From positions 1 through 64,000 of the forward strand of contig JAVTVY010020499.1 in the NCBI GenBank assembly GCA_036873755.1: 64,000 nt of DNA, in the 5' to 3' direction. The notes beneath the pieces are model-generated. The model was not told the origin of the DNA. It did no database searches and saw only the letters and a program-made list of their open reading frames with translations. Source of the stretch: Hanleya hanleyi. Its lineage: Eukaryota; Mollusca; Polyplacophora; Lepidopleurida; Hanleyidae. Position 1 is the stretch's first letter. The number at the start of each line of letters is the position of its first letter. The translations under genes and the position numbers were made by a program. Below, piece by piece: positions 56,491 through 64,000 of the stretch.

Positions 56491-58031
56491 TTTTCCTACT
56501 GTTACTTCAGCAGACATACATTATCAGGAACCTCAAATCGTCTGCGCCGGGCATCGATGGCATATACGCACTTCACTGGTTAAGCTGGTGTCTGATTATA
56601 TTTCTACCCCACTTTCATTTATAATGAACCTATCTTTTGCCTCCGGAGAAGTACCAGATGTTCTGAAAATTGCGAAGGTGACCCCAGTATTTAAATCCGG
56701 AGATAATACATTTTTTTCAAATTATAGACCTGTATCTGTTTTATCGTGTTTTAGTAAAATTCTTGAAAACCTTGACGTATCATCGATGCTGGATTTTTTA
56801 GAGTATACGATATAATATTCAAGGATCAATATGGATTCAGAACAAACCATTCTACTTCACACGCTGCATTTTCATTGTATGACGCGCTCATCACTGCAAA
56901 TGAATCTAAAGATTACAGCCTGGTTACTTTTTTAGATCTGTCAAAAGCTTCTGACACGGTCAAACATGACATTTTACTTGCTAAGCTTGAACATTACGGC
57001 TTCAATGGCCTGTCAAATAAATGGTTCGACAGTTATTCACAGGGCCGATTACAAAAAGTAATTTTTAACGGATCAATTTCTGATGCCTTGACAGTTTCGT
57101 GCGGAGTACCCCAGGGCTCTATACTTGGATCAATCCTTTTTCTGATTTACATAAATGATATAAGCAATATAAGCAACATATTGAAAATATTGTTATTTGC
57201 AGATGACACAAGTTCTATATATTTCTCTGAGGATCTCCAAAAACTTTTTGAAACAATGTCTACAGAATTGGAGAAGATACATCAGTGGTGTTGTGCTAAC
57301 AGGCTATCGCTAAATTTAAAGAAAACAAAGTGTATGCTTGTAAAGCCTAACACTAAACTTATGAGAAATCGGGACTCTACTTTACCTTCCTTGTTTATAA
57401 GCGGCACGGAAATTGAAATTGTTCAAAGCTTCAAATTCTTAGGTGTGTATTTTAACAACAAGCTGAATTGGACCTCGCACATTTGCAAGAAGGTTTCAAG
57501 AAATATAGGCATAATTAACCATATTAAAACATCAGTCAATAAGACGACTCTTTATATTTTATATTATTCTCTAATTCTGCCATACATATCCTACTGCAGT
57601 TTGCTTTGGGGAAATACGTATCCCACGCATCTGAAACCTTTGACTATACTGCGAAAACGGACGTTACGTGTGACAACCCTATCTTCAAAACAGGAACATA
57701 CGGAACCCTTTTTAGAAAGCTCAAAATTCTGAATTTAAACAAGCTCAACGTGTACTCTTCGCTTCTGCTTGTTCATAAATTCTTTTACTGCCCTGATCGT
57801 TTGCCTGTGAGTCTTCGCCATATCTTTACTAAGCAATCAGCAATACATCATTATCATACTAGGGGACACGGTCTTAAATTATATCGACCATTTTATCATT
57901 CCAATTTATCCTTTCATACTGTCACAATTCTGGAACCTTGCGAGTGGATTAAATTACCGCCCTCCATTCAATCAATTGAATCTATATCGCTGTTTAAAAC
58001 GAAAGTTAAAGAACATCTTATTAATAACTGA
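56491..58031 (+). pseudogene. LINE reverse transcriptase part
   Basis: Motifs in order: IAKVTPVFKSGD, NYRPVSVLSCFSKILE, (after a shift) DQYGFRTNHST, LVTFLDLSKASDTVKHDILL, SCGVPQGSILGSILFLIYIND, ILLFADDTSSIYFSED with the catalytic ADD, and FKFLGVYFNNKLNW. After a shift near 57660 the C-terminus continues as FRKLKILNLNKLNVYSSLL to KTKVKEHLINN at 58031. The frame 56875-57732 is open for 285 codons, so decay is moderate. Confidence 0.85.
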
Positions 58032-58383
58032 TTCGGTTTCACGTCAATATTATGTAGCGTGTATAGGTTCATTTCTTTAAAGTGATCGTGGACCCTCAGG
58101 TAGAGTTTCGATCAAATGAGGGACCACTGGAAACAGTGTCGAAATGAGGCAATATATGTTTGGTATGCATGAAAAATGTGTCTTAAATTTGACGTTTCAC
58201 TTCGTCTGAGGGTTTACGTTCACTAATAATTATCAAATTGTCGTTTTTATACACACGTTTACTGTACATGGGATAGAACAAGCCTTTTGGCTTTATTCCC
58301 GCCAGTTATAATGGAAATATTTGTTTGCTCATGTTGGAAGTTATATATGGTGAATAAAAAATCAAATCAAATCAAATCAAATC

Positions 58384-58769
58384 TGCTTGTCCTACAATAA
58401 AATAATATGCATTTTAAGTCAATTGTAAATATAATTCCAGCCTCCCGGGATGAAAAATTCTTATATGAAATTTGTAAATGAATGTTCCAACTGAATTTTC
58501 AATAGTAAAGTTAAATTTAAATTCAAATCAAAATATCAACTTCCAAACTAAAGTTCAAATTCAAATTTCAACTTTCAAATTCAAATTTCAAACTCCAATA
58601 TCAATTTGAATTTAAAAATAATTCAAATTTCATATAACATTAAAATACTTCAATGAATATTTAAGTTATGAAAATTTTATATAGGATGATGTCCCGAAAC
58701 TAATGTGATTCTCTCAAATTAGTCTGAAATTGTTCCCAACATGGGGTAGGATTTCTTTGAACTATACAT
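58384..58769. repeat. (AAATTC)-like simple sequence and spacer
   Basis: Between about 58500 and 58625 TTCAAATTCAAATT-type sequence dominates. Otherwise no feature. Confidence 0.7.
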
Positions 58770-59833
58770 GCCCTTGGTTACGCTGATAAACAGCTTGTAT
58801 CACTGACGTCCCTACTCTCCTTGTTCCCCCCGCTGATTCACATCGCCAAGTTCGCGCCTCTTGGCCATAAGGGGGCGATTTATCTGGTTACGCAATCGCC
58901 GTGCCGTAATAGCTCGGAGATAACCAGATTCCTCATACTAACCACGATTGGCTAACTACCTGACGTGATGGAAATTACGTCATGCCTTCATGATAGTGAG
59001 ATCACGACTCTCACGTAATGTGGAAGCCATGCCAATATTCTGACAGCGACACGCCCTCTTAGCGCATCTCTCAAAGGAACTTATCCCCGCCTTTATTAAC
59101 AGTCAACATTCAATTCAAAATCTGAAACAATTGAACGGTGTTTTTACGTTACCATTCTAGGCAGCTTGATCTCCTTATATACTCATGACGATAAAGCGTG
59201 GTCTTATCAGTGGGATATTAACAACATTTACAGGGATTTATTTATTAATTATTTGAAGGTATCAGTGAACAAATGTTTGCAATCAGTTGACGAACCTTAC
59301 TAAACAATGGAGGAAGTTATCCAAAAAATCTGTTCACTCTTAACTCAGAAATTAACGTAATTAGAGCTGTTTTGCCGTCCGTTTATTGTTAGTTTTGCCG
59401 TTAACGACATATGAACGTTTGAAAAGGGAGACAACTAATATTTCTTTAATTCACAGTTGATTGTGAACAAATAGTTCACTAGTTTCTCGCGTTTTTCCAC
59501 ACACAGTTATCACTCATTATAGATGTCATATACGCTGGGTAATTTATTAATGTTACCGAGAGACTAATCTTGGCAGCTTAGCGTCGTCATTTCATGGAAA
59601 CATTTAATGGTGACTGGCCGAAAGACACCCACTGAGAGAAAAGATGTTGGTTGCCCTGATAAACAAAGCGAACCAAGACTCTTCCGTAAGAGTGATATTC
59701 ATTGGTCATTGGTGGTTGGCCTGTGCAGAGCGCCCCCTTACGGCCAAGAGGCGCGAAATATGCGATGTGAATCAGCGGGGGGAACAAGGAGAGTAGGGAC
59801 GTCAGTGATACAAGCTGAATAGTATGAGCGTAG
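58770..59833. mobile_element. 1.06-kb foldback with ~105-bp terminal inverted repeats
   Basis: The left arm 58770-58877 (CAGCTTGTATCACTGACGTC, CCTACTCTCCTTGTTCCCCC, CGCGCCTCTTGGCC) is mirrored at 59731-59833 with few changes. The inner 850 bp has no recognised coding. The exact ends and a target duplication are unclear: both outer flanks contain CCCTTGG near the arm but in the same orientation. A small hairpin (ATCTGGTTA/TAACCAGAT) lies just inside the left arm. Confidence 0.75.
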
Positions 59834-60796
59834 CCCTTGGTACCCAGGACATATCACCGGACTCCCATTGTTCTGCTAACGTACATTCTTTTTTGTACAC
59901 GGACTGCGTTCGGGCGTCTTATATATCTTTAGCTCGCACGTTCAGCGAACGGCATCCTTAGTCAGATGTCTGTTAGACTGTGAAGGCGGAAATCTAAATG
60001 TAGCATGCGATGTAATTGAGAATATTGGGGCTCTAGACTGCTAATCCATATTCATGAAGGTCGATCTACTTTCAACAGCGATTGCGTGATTGGATACAAG
60101 CAAGGAATCCCAAAAGTCAAATCGTGAGTTACACGTAAGTCCAGTAAAAAGTCTTGTTGACCTAACGGTGTAAACGAGCTCAAATTAACCCAATCCAAAA
60201 AGATAATGTCTCTGGTACGTCAAATCCATTATCACGTGACAACCCCGCGTTTGGGCACTTTGGAATTCATTCGGAACTTTTGGAAGGTACGGCTTGATTT
60301 TTGCTCTGGTAGTCTCATCAATTCATTTTACGTCACGACACAGGAAACCATATTTATTTCCATCCGTTCAAAAGTTGCCGGTCGGCAAGTGATTTATTTA
60401 TTTATTTATTTATTCACCATATAACAGCAATAGACTCTATTGCCATTTCAATTTCTTGCAACTGCGCAGCTTTTCGTGAACTTCCTGTTTGTACCAAATC
60501 CGAAGTTTTTAACGTTGGAGAGATAGGTCGCGTGTTAGAAAACAGTTGATATTTTGTGCAACTGTACGTAAAATCACTAAAAAATCTCATGGACTACCGC
60601 CAGATGGGCTAAAGAACGGCTCCAGATATTTATTTACCCTAAAAACAATTTAGTTCCAAAGAAAAGGTACTTTTCTCGATATATGACCCACTTTCAACCT
60701 GGTCAGAATGCGGCCGTTGGTACAAATGACCTTTCGTGACCTCGTCTTGTGCGCATGCCCAGTTACCCTAGATTTGTAATGGCGCGTGACTTGAGC
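59834..60796. other. No features recognised
   Basis: A (TTTA)n tract lies at about 60390-60415. Short frames only. Confidence 0.4.
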
Positions 60797-61075
60797 GTGT
60801 CGTGGCCGAATGGTTAGAGTGTCTGACTCTGACCCGGAGTGCTACAGCTGGCGTGGGTTCGCGCCTCGCCAGTGACCGCTTACGTATATACTCGCCTATT
60901 CACAAGGCGCTGGACTGATTCGGTGTCCAGGGTAATATGGACTGATGGTGGAACTAGTTGCTACGCTAGACCTTCGCCAGCGGAGGCACTTGGGAATAAA
61001 GTACCTGGGTGTCTTTCAGTGACCGCTATATAAATCCACTCACAGTAGTACATGTACATCGCACACACCTGGTCA
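60797..61075 (+). mobile_element. tRNA-headed element, copy 3
   Basis: This is the best-preserved head: GTGTCGTGGCCGAATGGTTA then GAGTGTCTGACTCTGACC, with box-B-like GCGTGGGTTCGCGCC. The body matches copies 1 and 2 (TATACTCGCCTATTCACAAG, GGAGGCACTTGGG) to about ACATCGCACACACC, where it ends. It lacks the roughly 250-bp distal part of copies 1 and 2, so that part is probably a separate component. Confidence 0.8.
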
Positions 61076-61774
61076 GAAAAAGGGACGGGTCTATATGTAC
61101 AGTCAGGAGGTGTCAATGCACTGTAAATAAGTTACTGCACAGCCTGCACAGCACGGGACCTCGACTGCTACTGACCCTGTCTCTACCACCCTAGTAAGCG
61201 GCGGGGTTACTGCAAGCTTCTAAATACCTCTGTAAGAGGGTGCTCCAAGTCTGAAAGGAGGGACGTCCGGAACAACAACAACAACAATGGCGATCTCGAC
61301 TATATAAACAGATATACCATCCAAAGGTAAGGATATAGAGCTGCAGAGGGCGGGAATAAAACCCTTAGGAGCTTGTTATATCCAGGATATATATTACGGA
61401 TTGATTTTTTGCACGGGTATATTACGAGAAAACCTCAGAGATGAAGATAGAGATTTGAAAAAGGTAAAAAAAATGCCAACAATCACATGGCTCTGATGCG
61501 CATTTCTGCTTCACTATACGCTTTTTATAAGAGCATTCCGGTTTAATACAATGATACAGTATATATAGGCAATATTGTTTGCATCTTAATCCGTTAGCAA
61601 CAATATCATAAGTAACAAATTCAGTCCAGTTAATCGGCTCATTCGCTGATCTCCGGTGGCAGTAATCGGGTCCCTTCCGTTCGGCTGTACGAAACGGTAA
61701 TCTGCTCACAGCATAATCTTCATAAACAGGATACACATTATCTGTTCAATGAAGGAAGATAGCGGGAGATAAAC
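61076..61774. other. No features recognised
   Basis: A short (CAA)n tract lies near 61273-61287. A 104-codon minus frame (61422-61736) has no recognisable domain. Confidence 0.4.
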
Positions 61775-62600
61775 TCATTTTCGCGAATGCCATCGCTTTA
61801 CCCATGTAGTTGAATTAATCTTGTAGAAAGGGAATATTTCTAACTTATCTTCGCTGCATGTATGGATATGCTTACTTATTTCTCGAAGAGGCAATACTTC
61901 TCGGACGCGAGATCTAAGATATGTTGTCTTTCCAAAGTAGTTTGCATCGCATTCACTATATTTAGTGCCAGTTACATAAATAACATTCCTAAAATCACAG
62001 CTCATGTAAAGACACTACTCGAATTATTGAATGAAAACGATGAGCCTTCAATCAGGTATTCACATGTACTGCATCGAGAATATGTGCATATTGTGACTTT
62101 AGGAGTGCTGGGATTTTCTACATATGTGGCACGGGTTAGGATCGTTTTCGGATTTTTCAGTCTTTGGCTTTTAATGAGTTTCACATCTTTCGGAATATTT
62201 TGCATTTTAGGGCAGTCGTGCAGTATGTTCAAATTTTGCTCAGTTTGGAATTATGTTCGCGTTATGTGGGTTATATATGTTCACAAACGCCATGCTTTTT
62301 GCTTGTTGATTTCGGTTTGAGATTTCTTAAAATTGTAATGTCATGTGACTTGGCTTTATTGTGACCTGTCTTGATAATCTCTTTCGGAAAAAAACCCTAC
62401 TTACCAATTTTTTTTCAAGTTCACTCAGCCTCTTCCCTTAAGTTCGGTTCTGTTACAATGGTGCAACTACGATGGGCAAGGCTATATGGAATCTTGTTAG
62501 TATGTCTTGCATGATTGCTTATGAAATGAAGATATTTTCTCATATCGGTGGGTTTATGATACAGCTCAGTGATTACTTCGTTTTTATTGTCTGGAACAGG
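61775..62600 (-). pseudogene. Penelope-like remnant with GIY-YIG endonuclease
   Basis: In minus order: reverse transcriptase C-terminal region NEVITELYHKPTDMRKYLHF and NKIPYSLAHR (62421-62600); a linker with SQRLKNPKTILTRATYVENP and a Cys cluster CTYSRCSTCEYLIEG (62002-62232); then a GIY-YIG-like nuclease RNVIYVTG, ANYFGKTTYLRSRV and ISKHIHTCSEDKLEIFPFYK (61775-62005). The order RT, linker, C-terminal GIY-YIG is that of canonical Penelope elements. The parts lie in different frames with gaps, so it is dead. It differs from the 45.9 and 48.7 kb copies, which end without GIY-YIG. Confidence 0.75.
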
Positions 62601-63336
62601 GCGAAGCCCTATTCCCAGACTCTGTTGCCGTACAGCAAATTTGGCTGCTTGCCAACACTGGTACACGCACTATATCCGGCTGACCCCTAGCTGACCCAAT
62701 AACTGCGCAGAGCCATCTGGCCAGCTTATGAGTGTGATTAAGGCAGCCAACGAGTGATGCGGTCAAAGGAAAGAAAACCCGCAAGTTCACATTTCTTAAC
62801 TCCGAAGGGATAAAACCAACCAAAAACGTTTGCATATTTAGATGAATCAGGCGAAGGCCTGTATTTTATCGGTATCGTCAGTCGTATCATTTACTTTGTT
62901 TTGTTCACACTGCTCGTGAATTAGTGGACTATGTTTTTGGTTCTTGAAGTCGGTCAACCTCATTCCCAGACCCCATATTTAACACATTGTGCCGTGCTGT
63001 CATAGCAATGCGTCAAATTTTATTTTGTCAACTATACACATGGTAACAAGGGTTTCCACCGCACCTCGTGGATTCCATCTGGCGGGATTTTAGTGTCAGC
63101 ATTGCCCGTGATGATAAGCAGACGTGTGAATTGGACGACCGTCGATGTGGGGAAAAACTTGGTTTTGAGCTTGGAGTTGAACACACTTGGAGTTGCGCAC
63201 ACTTTGGAGTGGAGCACATTTGGAGCTGAAAACACGCTCAAAAGTTCTAAATTTAACTTGTTAGGCACATGTAAATTAAATTTCTAAGAACGATGGGGAT
63301 TTCTATTGACCAGTACAGACAACAAATTGGTATCCA
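62601..63336. other. Unassigned, with a short GGAGTTG repeat
   Basis: A degenerate 18-19 bp repeat (TTGGAGTTGAACACAC style, four units) lies at about 63170-63237. No coding was recognised. Confidence 0.45.
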
Positions 63337-63756
63337 TTGCATACGATTACGAGGCAATCAGGTAAAGCTAGCAGCACTCATGCTTCCGATTGTGTATGCT
63401 TCTTTACATCACTGGATTCAAAGGTCACAGTAAACTATAGGTTTTATAGTGAGAATGAAGCTTCCAGGTCTAACTGTTCTTATTTTGCCAGTTTAAGGAT
63501 TATGCAATTGTTTGTATGTAGGTATTATTTGCCGGCTCTCATAACAATGGCAAATGACGTGGAAACAAATCCTGGGCCTCCTGCCCATATAATTAGCAGC
63601 ACAAAGATTGTTCATGGTAGCTTTCATCAAGGAGCTCAAATATTCTCTGCGATGCCCAGAGGTAAACAGTGTATGGCAAACTGTATTTGTTTTCATGCCT
63701 TTGTAATGCTGAATAAAGAGATACAGGTAACTCATTACGGTAGATACTTCATGTAG
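63337..63756 (+). CDS. 2A-type motif plus start of SFHQG peptidase-like domain
   Basis: The open frame of 139 codons contains, from about residue 64, YYLPALITMANDVETNPGPP. DVETNPGP fits the 2A ribosome-skipping consensus D(V/I)ExNPGP, preceded by the usual hydrophobic residues. Shortly after come VHGSFHQGAQIFSAMPRGKQ and CMANCICFHAF, resembling the start of a cysteine-peptidase-like domain (SFHQG..GxQC) that I remember from invertebrate mobile-element polyproteins such as those near Helitron/PIF1 genes. The frame then ends; AATACAG/GTAACT-type text near 63724 could be a splice donor or the point of decay. The true start may be the ATG at 63547 or further upstream. Confidence 0.5.
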   Translation: MHTITRQSGKASSTHASDCVCFFTSLDSKVTVNYRFYSENEASRSNCSYFASLRIMQLFVCRYYLPALITMANDVETNPGPPAHIISSTKIVHGSFHQGAQIFSAMPRGKQCMANCICFHAFVMLNKEIQVTHYGRYFM

Positions 63757-63764
63757 GAGGCTAT

Positions 63765-63875
63765 TGTCGGAGTCTTTGTACAGCTGAAAAGGCTCAAGTC
63801 TAGACATATTGTTGTCCCCAGACTTGGCTATTGTATGCATTGTCTCGTGATCCTTACATGGAGTATGAACCCTCA
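63765..63875 (+). repeat. Dispersed repeat shared with 655-760
   Basis: It contains GTACAGCTGAAAAGGCTC, TCCCCAGACTTGGCTATTGT and TTACATGGAGTATGAACCCT, matching 655-760 in order and orientation. It lies directly after the 2A/SFHQG fragment, so it may be the 3' part of the same kind of element. Confidence 0.6.
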
Positions 63876-64000
63876 TTACACACAGCGAACTCTAGATCAC
63901 TCCCGATTCTTGTAACCGCGAAAAGGCTTATTGCACCCTATCTCTTTTCATGTTATTGAGTACATATTTTGTCTTCCCTGACTCGAGTGCCCACTAGCGG

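Larger units (their letters stand above)
54840..58383 (+). mobile_element. Non-LTR retrotransposon (LINE), full-length-like ORF2, dead
   Basis: One element with endonuclease then reverse transcriptase in order, a 3' UTR (58032-58345) and a tail AAAAAATCAAATCAAATCAA ending (AAATC)n at 58383. The first codons seem to be MDNTGSDTADDPLTN at 54882. No ORF1 was recognised upstream, so the copy may be 5'-truncated. The reading frame is broken at about 55070, 55430, 55730 (a C8 run), 56490, 56815 and 57660. The motif style fits the Jockey/CR1 broad group; finer assignment needs a tree. Confidence 0.85.

Overview
The window is animal nuclear DNA, most likely from a gastropod mollusc. It carries introns with GT/AG splice sites and the last exons of a TEX9-like gene. 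Its SINEs have tRNA-type heads, the CTTGTCGTAAGAGGCGACTAAC core familiar from abalone and other gastropods, and tails of the form GCTGAAATATTG..GCGACGTTAAA. Penelope-like and non-LTR retroelements, a Polinton-type packaging ATPase relic and many palindromic elements are also present. There are no bacterial operons, rRNA genes or CRISPR arrays. All calls come from reading the sequence and from remembered family features; no search was run.

Layout. 0-3.7 kb: unassigned, with small repeats. 3.7-7 kb: the last four coding exons of a TEX9-like coiled-coil gene, whose stop codon has been amplified into a 29-bp minisatellite (6961-7614). 7.6-14 kb: gastropod SINEs, an inverted pair of a tRNA-headed element and a foldback element with a 9-bp target duplication. 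15.3-18 kb (minus strand): remains of a Polinton/adintovirus-like gene block, with a packaging ATPase broken by stops, a frameshift and a piggyBac-type MITE at TTAA. 19.1-20.7 kb: a 1.6-kb foldback element made of 21-bp subrepeats. 20.9-24.3 kb: Penelope-type 3' ends, a second copy of the first foldback family, a tRNA-Leu(UAA)-like gene and a ~148-bp satellite related to the Penelope 3' end. 26-28.2 kb: a multi-TM2-domain membrane protein gene with a decayed third domain. 29-32.3 kb (minus strand): three C2H2 zinc-finger genes, each with a TATA box 45 bp before the ATG. 35-39.6 kb: tandem arrays (AGGTCA-rich; YY1-like GCCGCCATTTTG), a second MITE and detached promoter modules. 39.8 kb: a fourth, truncated zinc-finger copy. 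40.7-42.7 kb: a 2-kb foldback element whose arms are GCGAAG-type minisatellites. 44 kb: a second TM2 first exon. 45-50 kb: a LINE fragment and two broken Penelope-type reverse transcriptases. 54.8-58.4 kb: a decayed LINE (endonuclease plus reverse transcriptase). 58.8-59.8 kb: another foldback. 61.8-62.6 kb: a Penelope remnant with a GIY-YIG endonuclease. 63.5 kb: a 2A-type motif joined to the start of an SFHQG-type peptidase-like domain.

How it fits together. Host genes are few: TEX9-like, the TM2 pair and perhaps one exon at 48.2 kb. Most of the window is mobile DNA. The zinc-finger cluster, the ATPase relic and the detached promoter at 39.6 kb share short TATA promoters and flanking repeats, so they probably descend from one family of endogenised Polinton-like viruses. 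The second theme is foldback DNA: several palindromic elements with unrelated arms have the same architecture (terminal inverted repeats built from short tandem repeats, flanked by 6-9 bp duplications). This recalls Drosophila Foldback and sea urchin TU elements, and it is the best candidate here for an undescribed system.
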